Below the pieces are notes generated by a model that searched no databases, was not told the DNA's origin, and saw only the letters and a list, made by a program, of their open reading frames with translations. DNA of 64,000 nt, taken from positions 657,501 through 721,500 of the forward strand of contig CAJHZI010000483.1 of NCBI GenBank assembly GCA_905160935.1. The letters run 5' to 3'. The translations under genes were made by a program, and so were the position numbers. Shown here piece after piece: positions 43,237 to 46,984 of this stretch (positions are counted from its first letter, which is position 1; the number at the start of each line of letters is the position of its first letter). The stretch comes from Enchytraeus crypticus (Eukaryota > Annelida > Clitellata > Enchytraeida > Enchytraeidae).

Positions 43237-46200
43237 GTATATATATATATTATATATAATATATATACATGTATATATATATATATATATATGGCTGGAA
43301 CCAGTGGCGAAGTCGGTAAGATACTCGACCGCAGATCAGTAGTTGAGGGGTTCAAATCCTGGGCTCGCCCGTCACTGACATCGCTTTCGAGTAAGGAAAC
43401 TGACGTTAACCTTATCTTTACCAGGTTTTTTCAAACCGCAACGCAAATCATCATCGTCATAATCGTCTTTGCTTGAATTCCAGATTAACTAGAGCCGGGA
43501 TTGATCCCTTGACCTCAGGAACTGATATTTTAAATTTCACGACCTCATATAACACACTTGCAAACTGAGACGTTCAAGTGTTAATTTTATCGCATTAATA
43601 TTATATTGTACGTTTCTTAATAATTAATCATGCTAATGTTAGATTTTAATCAAATGCAACCATTCCAGTCAATAATATATTCAATTCTATTTAAACTATT
43701 AGGTGTTAATTTAAAGATTTTGTAATATGTTGTTAGATTTTGTTTATAATTATTTTGTAATATTAAAATTTAATCAAATTCCATTGAATAATTGTAAATT
43801 AGCTATCATTAAACGATATAAATATTGGAGATTTACAGACAGATAATATTGTATTTCTTAAAGCGTAAATATCATAATAGCCGACAGGTTTCTCCATAGG
43901 TTACAATAAAAATCATATTAGTGATAACTTCGTACTTCATATGCGCTCGTAGATATGTTGTATGTACCATGTTGGACCTACTTTTGCTCACCGGCATAGA
44001 TTTGTCTCAATAGTGCTCGATGTTGTAATGGACGACAGTAGCACTCTAATTGTTGTTATTATTATTGTTGTTATTATTCGACTCCTAGATTCAATCTGAA
44101 TTGAAAGCGAAACTGAATTGTTCTAAATTTCTTTGCAGTTAGAATATATTTCATTGCAGCATATATATTTCATTACTGTATTGGCCTACATGTATACATA
44201 CTGCGTGTTGTAGTTGTGTGGTGTTGCGTCTGTTGAACTCTGATTATAGTCAGTGTAACTTGTTGGACGTTTTAAGTTTACTTACTGATATGATTTGTTC
44301 TGTTTTAAATACTGTGATATTAAATTATAATTTCTCTCTCCCTGAGTTCTACCATGTGGAAGGTCCAGGTTGATAGTCATGCTCAACGTCTGCTTCCACG
44401 ATATATAAAGAGAACTTCACGAACCAGCAAGTTAATCCCTTCACCAAAAAACTACACCCTATCATTACCTTAACGTAGCTTGTAGTTTGTGACCAATGTA
44501 TTCTGAGATACATATTGCTTTTCTCTCTCAGTTCTTACAAAGTCTCCTCTTTCGACCAGTGCAATTTACGGATGGTCTGTTCTTCACTGGCTCAGGCACA
44601 ACACGGTAAATTATACTGCAGCGAAATATATTTCATTGTATTTTGACGTTTTGAGTGTTATACTCATATTTTGGTGTGTAATTCACGGTATTGAATGGAA
44701 CGCCTCGTGGTACAGTTGTATCGTACGGTTGACCTCGCTTCTTGAACCAGAGGTGACGAGTTCGAAACAGCGTTGCGACGTGGTTTTTCTCTTCCGATGA
44801 GCGAATAAAAACCTAATCGCGTACATTTGATGGTGTCAGGCCGATGGATAGCCGACCTTAATATTCCATATCCTATCTAGACCCCTTCGTGTCGACCCCG
44901 AATAGGGATATACGGTACGCTAAACGGATGTTTTGAGAGGGATGTGTGTTTATTTCAGCATCAACACCAAATCACTGACAAATACAAATAAAAATTATCA
45001 TTTAAAAGAAATAAAAATTTGATTTTTAATTGTTTTTAATTGTAAATTGTTTTTAATTGTACAGTATTGACTATATGTTGAAGGTAAGTCAGCCAGTAAG
45101 ACTTCAGGCAGTCACTCTACGGCAACAGAGAACCATTCAACGGCGCAGAGTTCTAAGAGCGAGTCAAAGCACAGCCACGGCTCAAAACACGACGTGGCCT
45201 CCCATTTAACCACCGTCACGCTAAAAAGCGGCGAATCAGGCGAAACGAGCCATTCAGGCACGTCTGAGACCAGTCACCATGAGGTATGTCCGGCTTAGTC
45301 TGCTCGGTTCAGGGCATAATTACCTCGCTTGTTTAAAACAGTCTTCAATGTAAGTTAAAACATTAGAATATTTTTATTTTGTTTTAACTAAAAGTAGATT
45401 GAAATGGAGTTCCATTGCTATGATGAATTAGTATTCGGCGATTTGAATCATTTTTGTTATAATAAATCTTTTGTCCCAAACTGAAACCGTATCACAGCAG
45501 AATTATATTAATTGATTTATCCATAGGGCTTACTTGAAATTATCCGTAATATAAGAAAAGGAAACTCAGAAATATTTTTGAAATATTTCATGATATACGG
45601 AGTATCGCTAGGTAGCTGGGTAGGCTTCTTGGTCTTGAGTTATTTTAATACTGGCACAATACAATGAAATGCAAATATTGGATTTACTGTACATGTTTAC
45701 ATGTAGATGTTTTATATTATACTCGCTCAATACATTATGATACAGATATTGGACTTGCTGTACAGGCCTAGATGTGTTATATTATACTCGCACAATACAA
45801 TCTCTGTCTCTTAGTGCACTGCCTACTGGCAGGTCCATGATATATAATGCCTCTACTCATCTCTATCTTCCGTCTTTCTCTTTATGTCCATAAACTAGTG
45901 GATCTTTAAATTATTTATAACATTCCTTTTGATATACCATTATTCTTGGGGATTCTGCATATGTTGAGGTCGGCCACCTATGCCTCTCTAAGATTCGACT
46001 AACATTTACTGTGCAGGGGCGTCATTCCCTGAGAAAACAATCCTGTTTACAATATGATACAGATATTGGACTATACAGTCCTAGACGTTTTATATTATGC
46101 TCGCTCAATACAATATGATACATATGACTTATCCTATAGACCTAGGTGTTTAATATTATTCTCGTGCACAACACAACATGACACAGCGCGCATTGTATTT

Positions 46201-46287
46201 CAGTCTGTGCCTAGTGATCATCACTCAGCAGCAGGGGACGCCCAGTCCCATAACGACGAGGAGTCGCCCAGTGAAGAGCCCGCATAG
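10043..46287 (+). CDS. QRICH2: QRICH2-like (DUF4795 family) sperm-flagellum protein, complete gene model of 32 exons
   Basis: Spliced gene of about 1,357 residues. Exons: 10043-10291, 11498-11551, 13606-13743, 14744-14908, 15389-15475, 16261-16335, 16883-16973, 18292-18395, 19289-19351, 20622-20681, 21574-21618, 22436-22531, 23890-24120, 25164-25391, 26361-26418, 27379-27539, 28955-29066, 29768-29880, 30651-30860, 31682-31867, 32565-32717, 33925-33999, 34120-34158, 35697-35807, 37072-37358, 38208-38309, 39571-39735, 40206-40322, 41625-41670, 43007-43175, 45084-45283, 46204-46287. All are bounded by AG and GT, and the phases join in one open frame. The N-terminus has the family's DLALG..EVG.VNF..LHTLIHAIL signature. 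The middle is charged and coiled-coil-like. Exons 25-26 carry CLSCDRPL and YELEQIRQQS, and exon 28 has a CGG segment, in the same order as vertebrate QRICH2. The tail is Ser/His/Gly-rich. QRICH2 is a sperm-flagellum protein. Identity is from recalled family features, not a search. Small missed or extra exons are possible. Confidence 0.85.
10370..10535 (+). mobile_element. 3' part of family 2 SINE in QRICH2-like intron 1
   Basis: GGACTAAATTTCCTACCG, GATATCAACGTGATTGATCA and CATTTCACTATAGTGAGTG match the 3' half of 52845-53068. It begins about 80 bp after exon 1. Confidence 0.55.
11085..11250 (-). mobile_element. SINE with 3' core (inverted) after an (ATA)n tract
   Basis: Inverted core: GGTTTAACGTCCGTTTCCTC, ATGATGTCAGGGACGTCC, then a less recognisable body. 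Confidence 0.5.
11498..11551 (+). CDS. QRICH2: QRICH2-like exon 2 (candidate small exon)
   Basis: 54 nt, phase 0 on both sides, acceptor TTTCAAG, donor GTTTGT. It encodes 18 Ser/His-rich residues (GSQLHVNSMHSAHSVSAE). It fits the frame but could be skipped, and the donor is weak. Confidence 0.55.
11892..13111. mobile_element. Non-autonomous hAT-type transposon (1,220 bp)
   Basis: Ends CAGTGTTGTAAAAAGTACTT and, inverted, AAGTAAAG...CAACACTG. Both ends continue as AAAGTAAAAGTAC-rich inverted subterminal repeats (to about 12060 and from about 12985). Flanks CTTGTTGC (11884-11891) and CTTGTTAC (13112-13119) form an 8-bp target duplication with one mismatch, the length expected for hAT. No transposase reading frame. 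A fragment of an inverted family 3 SINE lies inside at about 12490-12560. Confidence 0.75.
13606..13743 (+). CDS. QRICH2: QRICH2-like exon 3
   Basis: 138 nt, phase 0-0, acceptor CTCTATAG, donor GTATCT. It encodes 46 residues including AFLGIMTPTMGQKSSNLM. An open frame that runs on past the donor into the intron is not coding. Confidence 0.8.
14744..14908 (+). CDS. QRICH2: QRICH2-like exon 4
   Basis: 165 nt, phase 0-0, acceptor CATTCAG, donor GTAACA. The 55 residues start LARLEEFYEHVNSLSTAF and look like coiled coil. A (TTGA)n-type repeat tract runs up to the acceptor. Confidence 0.85.
15389..15475 (+). CDS. QRICH2: QRICH2-like exon 5
   Basis: 87 nt, phase 0-0, acceptor TATTTCAG, donor GTAAGA. 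The 29 residues (LCELFEALKAANDKLAEKL...) have a heptad-like, coiled-coil pattern. Confidence 0.85.
15745..16015. repeat. 28-bp palindromic tandem repeat in an AT tract
   Basis: Five near-identical units TGATATAATATATTATATCA TATAGTAC from 15840, each self-complementary, preceded by related units. Confidence 0.88.
16022..16228 (+). mobile_element. SINE-like repeat with (GAT)n tail (family 4)
   Basis: CAGAAAGGGCATTCAGTTGG, GATCGCCTAGGTTTCAGAAA, AAACGAATGGAC, AAATTCAAGAGAAGATGATGA. It ends about 30 bp before QRICH2-like exon 6. Confidence 0.65.
16261..16335 (+). CDS. QRICH2: QRICH2-like exon 6
   Basis: 75 nt, phase 0-0, acceptor CTATTTAG, donor GTATGA. It encodes 25 residues beginning EINLLRDMTKNAGWSDCC. 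Confidence 0.8.
16883..16973 (+). CDS. QRICH2: QRICH2-like exon 7
   Basis: 91 nt, phase 0 to 1, acceptor TTTCCGTAG, donor GTAAAA. It reads DSVVSKTQWVPTAEFM... and pairs in phase with exon 8. Confidence 0.82.
17075..17215 (-). mobile_element. Old tRNA-derived SINE (family 1-like)
   Basis: Inverted: AGCCTAGGTTAACGATTGC, then AACACAGTTATGACGGG, B-box remnant GTAGGTTCAAAACC and GAGCTCGTAGCATATC head on the minus strand. Confidence 0.55.
17570..17930. repeat. ~33-bp minisatellite
   Basis: About 10 units of ATTCTAAATGATTGAAACAT GGGTGCAGGCAC-type sequence in the intron before exon 8 of the QRICH2-like gene. Confidence 0.85.
18292..18395 (+). CDS. QRICH2: QRICH2-like exon 8
   Basis: 104 nt, phase 1 to 0, acceptor AAACACAG, donor GTAGGA. 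It reads GEDVDWKLSLKKIKDIAASD after joining exon 7. The intron before it holds a 33-bp minisatellite. Confidence 0.82.
18640..18795 (+). mobile_element. Dispersed repeat with (GTT)n tail
   Basis: Same family as 48905-49020, in an intron of the QRICH2-like gene. A more decayed piece (TTTTCCGGACATTGG, GCCTATCGGCTCG) lies at 18130-18260. Confidence 0.6.
19289..19351 (+). CDS. QRICH2: QRICH2-like exon 9
   Basis: 63 nt, phase 0-0, acceptor TTTCTGCAG, donor GTATGG. It encodes the Gly/His/Ser-rich AQGGGHSTHDYGGEKSDRKS. Confidence 0.78.
20285..20405 (+). mobile_element. Old tRNA-derived SINE (family 1-like)
   Basis: GAATCGGCAGCCTTGCGGTAAG head, GCAGGTTCAGTTTTAATTG B-box region and CACTGTCATGC core remnant. 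Confidence 0.5.
20622..20681 (+). CDS. QRICH2: QRICH2-like exon 10
   Basis: 60 nt, phase 0-0, acceptor ATTTCCAG, donor GTTAGT. It reads DGADGEHPHYELKQQALKTI. Confidence 0.75.
21326..21540 (+). mobile_element. SINE-like repeat with (AG)n-type tail (family 3)
   Basis: Head GTCACTGAAGAATAGACCAA, GCGATTGAGCAAGAACGC, CTTGGAAGTGCC and CAGAACACTAGCGAGAAAG. It ends 33 bp before QRICH2-like exon 11. Confidence 0.65.
21574..21618 (+). CDS. QRICH2: QRICH2-like exon 11
   Basis: 45 nt, phase 0-0, acceptor TGTTTCAG, donor GTAAAG. It encodes 15 polar residues (DSSDAEQNKSNHSSK). A SINE lies directly upstream. Confidence 0.72.
21857..22130 (+). mobile_element. SINE-like repeat (family 3), longest copy
   Basis: Full order: head, GTCTCAAGAAGCGACTAAAC, GATTAACTTGTTGGTCTATG, GCTCGTGAAAGCAGACTC, CTTGGACCTGCCATTTGTCA and GAACACTAGAAAGTGAGAG. 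About 270 bp. Confidence 0.68.
22436..22531 (+). CDS. QRICH2: QRICH2-like exon 12
   Basis: 96 nt, phase 0-0, acceptor TGTCAAAG, donor GTAAGT. The 32 residues carry a Lys/Ser-rich basic run (SKKTKKRKGSKGS), possibly a nuclear-localisation-like or disordered segment. Confidence 0.8.
22558..22700 (-). mobile_element. tRNA-derived SINE (family 1)
   Basis: Same order as at 4785-4940: head (GGCTGGAGCC, GGCGATGTCGGT), B-box-like GGTTCAAATCC equivalent, then GTGACTGACATGGC and GTTAACCTTAGC core. It lies just after QRICH2-like exon 12. Confidence 0.78.
23645..23800. repeat. (GACT)n-rich tract
   Basis: GACTGACT repeats with variants upstream of QRICH2-like exon 13. Confidence 0.85.
23890..24120 (+). 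CDS. QRICH2: QRICH2-like exon 13
   Basis: 231 nt, phase 0-0, acceptor TCTCACAG, donor GTAAGT. It encodes 77 residues with a His-rich part, an acidic run (DDDEEEEK) and a Gly-rich end. It is predicted disordered. Confidence 0.85.
24700..24778. repeat. 24-bp tandem repeat
   Basis: Three and a half units of CACATCGGTATCACATTGGA AT. Confidence 0.85.
25164..25391 (+). CDS. QRICH2: QRICH2-like exon 14
   Basis: 228 nt, phase 0-0, acceptor ATTGCAG, weak donor GTTTGA. The 76 residues end in a Leu-repeat helix (LGELVKKLDELADLQERF) that marks the start of the coiled-coil half of the protein. Confidence 0.84.
26361..26418 (+). CDS. QRICH2: QRICH2-like exon 15
   Basis: 58 nt, phase 0 to 1, acceptor TTTTCAG, weak donor GTTAGC. 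It reads EELERKVNRDELKSSMNEI, the 'KVNRDEL' pattern seen repeatedly in this family. Read-through would stop one codon later. Confidence 0.72.
26883..27060 (-). mobile_element. SINE-like repeat (family 4), inverted
   Basis: Reverse complement: AGGGCATTCGGTTGATGAAC, GCCTAGGCTCCATAAATTGC, CGTGACCCTGGTTAAACTGG and (GAT)n. Confidence 0.62.
27065..27295. repeat. ~44-bp tandem repeat
   Basis: Five units of ATTTAATTATCACTATTGAT AGAGTTACTTTACTTCC-type sequence upstream of QRICH2-like exon 16; half-unit also at 26845-26880. Confidence 0.85.
27379..27539 (+). CDS. QRICH2: QRICH2-like exon 16
   Basis: 161 nt, phase 1 to 0, acceptor GTATGTAG, donor GTATGT. It encodes MERERAFEMDAK..., an acidic Gly-rich linker, then AEMSKEIRGLKEQ. 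A 44-bp tandem repeat ends about 80 bp upstream. Confidence 0.8.
27585..27715 (-). mobile_element. Old tRNA-derived SINE (family 1-like)
   Basis: Inverted copy just after QRICH2-like exon 16: CTTAGGC/AAAGC end, TTGAATCTTGACC B-box region, head near 27690-27715. Confidence 0.45.
28088..28625 (+). repeat. GC-rich ~20-bp minisatellite
   Basis: About 26 units of GGGGGTAGTACCTCAGGTT with variants, strikingly G-rich on the plus strand in an AT-rich intron of the QRICH2-like gene. A ~260-bp higher-order block appears twice (28140-28330 and 28390-28560). Confidence 0.9.
28626..28850. repeat. Repeat flanking the GC-rich minisatellite (copy 1)
   Basis: TTTCGGCTAGTGCTATTTAC, AAACTTTTCGTCGGATGTTC and GGCTGGGGGCTGTAAT correspond to 58230-58335 downstream of a second C/G-rich tract. 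Confidence 0.6.
28955..29066 (+). CDS. QRICH2: QRICH2-like exon 17
   Basis: 112 nt, phase 0 to 1, acceptor TTTGCAG, donor GTTAAG. It reads MTEFQAVKAQLSESQMPELV... The frame stops two codons after the donor, so splicing to exon 18 is required. Confidence 0.8.
29768..29880 (+). CDS. QRICH2: QRICH2-like exon 18
   Basis: 113 nt, phase 1 to 0, acceptor CTAAACAG, donor GTAAGA. It reads PRFLAFSMLEFTAKAMDDHF then a helical segment. Confidence 0.82.
30565..30632 (+). mobile_element. SINE 3' core with (TTGA)n tail
   Basis: CGTCCCTGATATTGCCTTAT, GGCGAGGAACCGGACGTTAA, then (TTGA)n. It matches 63466-63532 and resembles the 3' core of the family 1 tRNA-SINE. Confidence 0.65.
30651..30860 (+). CDS. QRICH2: QRICH2-like exon 19
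   Basis: 210 nt, phase 0-0, acceptor TATTTCAG, donor GTAAGA. It encodes 70 residues including DRSNMELNDRFMMLERSMG. A SINE 3' core with a (TTGA)n tail ends about 20 bp before the acceptor. Confidence 0.85.
30920..31150 (+). mobile_element. SINE-like repeat (family 4)
   Basis: Head TTGCTGAAGAATAGATCTAC, CAGAAAGAGCATGTAGCTG, GAGCGCCTAGGCTCCAGAAA, CCCGACCTGGTTAACAGG and a GA/GAT-rich end. Lies 60 bp after QRICH2-like exon 19. Confidence 0.65.
31682..31867 (+). CDS. QRICH2: QRICH2-like exon 20
   Basis: 186 nt, phase 0-0, acceptor ATTCGTAG, donor GTTTTG (weak). The 62 residues start DINRQLNEIRDKFCKVNNRL (coiled coil) and end in an acidic DDTDE. Confidence 0.82.
31978..32433 (+). mobile_element. 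LINE 3' end (5'-truncated non-LTR retrotransposon)
   Basis: Reads, with stops, like the C-terminus of an endonuclease/reverse-transcriptase [59 protein letters not shown] short 3' UTR and (AG)n tail follow. The UTR contains an inserted or duplicated hairpin around 32360-32420 (GTGCTCATTACTTAG and its inverse). Confidence 0.75.
32565..32717 (+). CDS. QRICH2: QRICH2-like exon 21
   Basis: 153 nt, phase 0-0, acceptor ATTTGCAG, donor GTAAAT. It encodes 51 residues with the helix PLKDMMESLQKVQTDVAGLV. Confidence 0.85.
33925..33999 (+). CDS. QRICH2: QRICH2-like exon 22
   Basis: 75 nt, phase 0-0, acceptor CTTTCAG, donor GTAGGA. It reads TVVRFNEEVKNTMVTKDQF..., the K.D.F pattern of the DUF4795 region. 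Confidence 0.82.
34120..34158 (+). CDS. QRICH2: QRICH2-like exon 23 (39-nt microexon)
   Basis: 39 nt, phase 0-0, acceptor TTAATCTAG, donor GTAATC. It encodes VKIDDRSLSLTEL. It could be optional because its removal keeps the frame. Confidence 0.65.
34205..34300. repeat. (CT)n tract
   Basis: Long CT repeat 45 bp after QRICH2-like exon 23, possibly the remnant of an inverted (AG)n-tailed element; a shorter one is at 15050-15105. Confidence 0.8.
35032..35635 (+). mobile_element. LINE 3' end, longer copy
   Basis: Same family, about 600 bp: FKYLGHI, AQAKESFGKRKVLLTKG, LLNGCETWTLKREDIRKLEA, TDIIANEEVLESVGTDREL, then ATGCCACGGACCTGCCGTTA and an AG-rich end. Several stops. It lies 60 bp before QRICH2-like exon 24. 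Confidence 0.78.
35697..35807 (+). CDS. QRICH2: QRICH2-like exon 24
   Basis: 111 nt, phase 0-0, acceptor CATAACAG, donor GTATGT. It reads KADKSDLQSKLNTSEFNACI then FGRIDKTIADS, a 'KADKSDL..KLN..EF' repeat typical of the DUF4795 coiled coil. Confidence 0.87.
36243..36385. repeat. 10-bp tandem repeat
   Basis: About 14 units of ACTATGATTT. Confidence 0.9.
36878..36957 (-). mobile_element. LINE 3' tail, inverted, short
   Basis: (CT)n then CGCTTAGTGCACTGAATATT and GGCAGGCCAATTC. Confidence 0.55.
37072..37358 (+). CDS. QRICH2: QRICH2-like exon 25 (CLSCDRPL exon)
   Basis: 287 nt, phase 0 to 2, acceptor CTGCTTTAG, donor GTAAGT. It encodes the conserved helix (TLEEFEAVRDIVEDHMKIL), a Gly/Pro-rich linker and the hallmark HCLSCDRPLQYGAE. 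The last ~35 nt plus donor are repeated twice downstream (see the repeat at 37324-37580). Confidence 0.92.
37324..37580 (+). repeat. Triplicated exon end and splice donor
   Basis: The end of QRICH2-like exon 25 (CTGTCCTGTGATAGACCA...GCTGA) with donor GTAAGTAGTG and a (CT)n tract occurs at 37324, 37411 and 37532. Copies 1 and 2 are in frame and differ in the coding part only at synonymous sites; copy 3 has changed residues (W, F, K). Confidence 0.85.
38208..38309 (+). CDS. QRICH2: QRICH2-like exon 26
   Basis: 102 nt, phase 2-2, acceptor TTTTGTAG, donor GTTACT. It encodes KSIKPYTSYELEQIRQQSKG, closely matching the segment after CDRP in vertebrate QRICH2. Confidence 0.9.
38990..39120. repeat. 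24-bp tandem repeat
   Basis: Four units of CTGTTCTCTGTTAATTAAAT ATAA. Confidence 0.85.
39300..39565. repeat. (TTGA)n-rich tract
   Basis: Degenerate TTGATTGATTGACTGTTTGA repeats ending at the acceptor of exon 27; likely grown from a SINE tail. Confidence 0.85.
39571..39735 (+). CDS. QRICH2: QRICH2-like exon 27
   Basis: 165 nt, phase 2-2, acceptor TGCTGCAG, donor GTGGGT. It reads YGPAHLSNFERAMMERQLTR and then a basic, Gly/Ser-rich end. A (TTGA)n-like tract precedes the acceptor. Confidence 0.85.
39762..39864 (-). mobile_element. 3' half of family 4 SINE, inverted
   Basis: (ATC)n then CCCAGCTTAACCAGGGTCG and ATTCGTTTAAGTTTTTGTGG, directly after QRICH2-like exon 27. Confidence 0.6.
40120..40237 (+). 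repeat. Duplicated acceptor and start of exon 28
   Basis: Two 59-bp units: (T)AATTGATTGATGTTTGTGATG, GAACAG and ATGCAAGAGCCCAGTGTGGA, then the same with ATGCAGGTGCCTAGTG. The upstream copy reads MQEPSVEQTE and soon stops. Confidence 0.85.
40206..40322 (+). CDS. QRICH2: QRICH2-like exon 28
   Basis: 117 nt, phase 2-2, acceptor GATGAACAG, donor GTATTA. It reads MQVPSVEQIEIHTRISPKK then VCGGVQHTSYL, comparable to the CGG..T.. segment of QRICH2. The acceptor and exon start are duplicated 59 bp upstream. Confidence 0.82.
40819..40871 (+). CDS. QRICH2: QRICH2-like alternative terminal exon (candidate)
   Basis: Acceptor ATATTTCAG, then the phase-2 frame continues from exon 28 as GMFSHEDVTKPTLDD and stops at 40871. 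It would give a shorter C-terminus without exons 29-32. Alternatively a weak GTTAGA donor at 40855 would make it a 36-nt in-frame cassette exon. Confidence 0.45.
41625..41670 (+). CDS. QRICH2: QRICH2-like exon 29 (46 nt)
   Basis: Acceptor CATGCAG, donor GTACGT. It is phase 2 to 0 and is exactly what is needed to join exon 28 to exon 30. It encodes GAGNMKSVGSNMRWDS. Confidence 0.7.
42893..42973 (+). mobile_element. LINE 3' tail before QRICH2-like exon 30
   Basis: GATTAGTGGAGGCGTTATAT, CCGTGGACCTGCCAGTATGC, (AG)n. Confidence 0.72.
43007..43175 (+). CDS. QRICH2: QRICH2-like exon 30
   Basis: 169 nt, phase 0 to 1, acceptor TTTTCCAG, donor GTATGA. It encodes a Ser/Gly/His-rich segment with DSFGGAYRISRGLHRDSFGA. 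A LINE 3' tail ends about 30 bp upstream. Confidence 0.8.
43196..43291. repeat. (AT)n tract
   Basis: TA repeats 20 bp after QRICH2-like exon 30; a family 1 SINE starts at the end. Confidence 0.92.
43288..43432 (+). mobile_element. tRNA-derived SINE (family 1), best copy
   Basis: Plus strand: GGCTGGAACCAGTGGCGAAG (A box), GGGTTCAAATCCTGGGCTCG (B box), GTCACTGACATCGCTTTCGA, GACGTTAACCTTATC. It starts directly after an (AT)n tract. It is not a functional tRNA, since there is no acceptor-stem pairing or CCA-side partner. Confidence 0.82.
43960..44075 (+). mobile_element. Dispersed repeat with (GTT)n tail
   Basis: Third copy of the family: GTTGGACCTACTTTTGCTC, CACCGGCATAGATTTGTC, AGTAGCACTCTAATTGTTG, then (ATT/GTT)n. 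Confidence 0.6.
44333..44608 (-). mobile_element. SINE-like repeat (family 3), inverted
   Basis: Reverse complement carries CTGAGCCAGTGAAGAACAG, GAAGGGATTAACTTGCTGGT, TCGTGGAAGCAGACGTTGAG and an AG-rich end. Confidence 0.65.
44695..44905 (+). mobile_element. tRNA-like SINE, other family (tentative)
   Basis: Head CTCGTGGTACAGTTGTATCG and B-box-like GAGTTCGAAAC are spaced as in a tRNA promoter, followed by about 130 bp ending GACCCCGAATAGGGATA. Only one copy seen here. Confidence 0.4.
45084..45283 (+). CDS. QRICH2: QRICH2-like exon 31
   Basis: 200 nt, phase 1 to 0, acceptor TTGAAG (atypical, weak pyrimidine tract), donor GTATGT. It is low-complexity Ser/His/Thr-rich (KSESKHSHGSKHD), predicted disordered. 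Confidence 0.78.
45650..46190. repeat. ~73-bp tandem repeat split by a LINE tail
   Basis: Units (CAATACAATATGATACAG, ATATTGGACT, TTTTATATTATACTCGC) at 45650-45798 and again at 46048-46190, with the LINE tail and about 150 bp between. The last unit runs into the acceptor of QRICH2-like exon 32. Confidence 0.75.
45800..45900 (-). mobile_element. LINE 3' tail, inverted, inside a 73-bp tandem repeat
   Basis: CTCTTAGTGCACTGCCTACT, GGCAGGTCCATGATATATAA and TCTATCTTCCGTCTTTCTC match the LINE 3' UTR. Confidence 0.72.
46204..46287 (+). CDS. QRICH2: QRICH2-like exon 32 (terminal, stop TAG)
   Basis: 84 nt from acceptor GTATTTCAG, encoding SVPSDHHSAAGDAQ... and an acidic end, with stop at 46285-46287. 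The acceptor abuts a 73-bp tandem repeat unit. Confidence 0.78.
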   Translation, partial: SVPSDHHSAAGDAQSHNDEESPSEEPA

Positions 46288-46540
46288 ACCGTCCAGCCTC
46301 GTCATCAGATTTACACCTCACACACTGTCTCTCAGCAAGAATCTTGACGATCTGTCGCATTGTTTATCATGCTCTTCAGAGATCAATTTTAAAGTCATAT
46401 ATTGGTAGAAAGTTTATTTGTACATGTGTACGAAAGGCAATGTGAGGGGCGCATTGGTTAGGCGTAGAGTTGGGCTTTTACGATGGTCGGATAATTTCAT
46501 AGCGCGCAGAAGTGTGTTTGTAAATTTAGTAGTCTATTAA

Positions 46541-46546
46541 AATAAA
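46541..46546 (+). terminator. Poly(A) signal of the QRICH2-like gene
   Basis: AATAAA 254 bp after the stop codon, followed within 30 bp by a T/GT-rich stretch. It is the first canonical hexamer after the stop on this strand. Confidence 0.55.
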
Positions 46547-46984
46547 AGTACACTACATCGTACTGTGTACTTATTTTTAGCAGTGCGGTCCAAGAATCGG
46601 AAAGAATTAAATAAAATAAAGTCCTTTAGATGACTCAACATTCAGAAACTTAATGCAACTAAATTAATCTATATTCTGCCATGGACACGGTTTACAGTCC
46701 ATTAGCTTCGGTATATATGACTTCTGAGAGTGAACTTTCACAAAGGTAATTTTAAATTTTTTTAAAAATGAATGTCTAATTAGGATAACGGCTAAAATTC
46801 CAACAGTATATAATTATTTGACGGTAGAAACGCTCGTAAATACAGACTGAAACAATCATTTTAAATTTCAGAAACTTACAATAACGAGACGATTAAGAGA
46901 CTTGACCGCTAGAGTCGAGTTGTAAATATCAGCCGTCGTGGTGACAATAGGCAGCTAATCTCGAACGGTCTAGTTCAAATCAAT

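Noticed and set aside
43288-43365. Apparent tRNA gene
   Set aside because: A and B boxes are present but arms do not pair as a cloverleaf, and the sequence continues into a SINE body with copies elsewhere.
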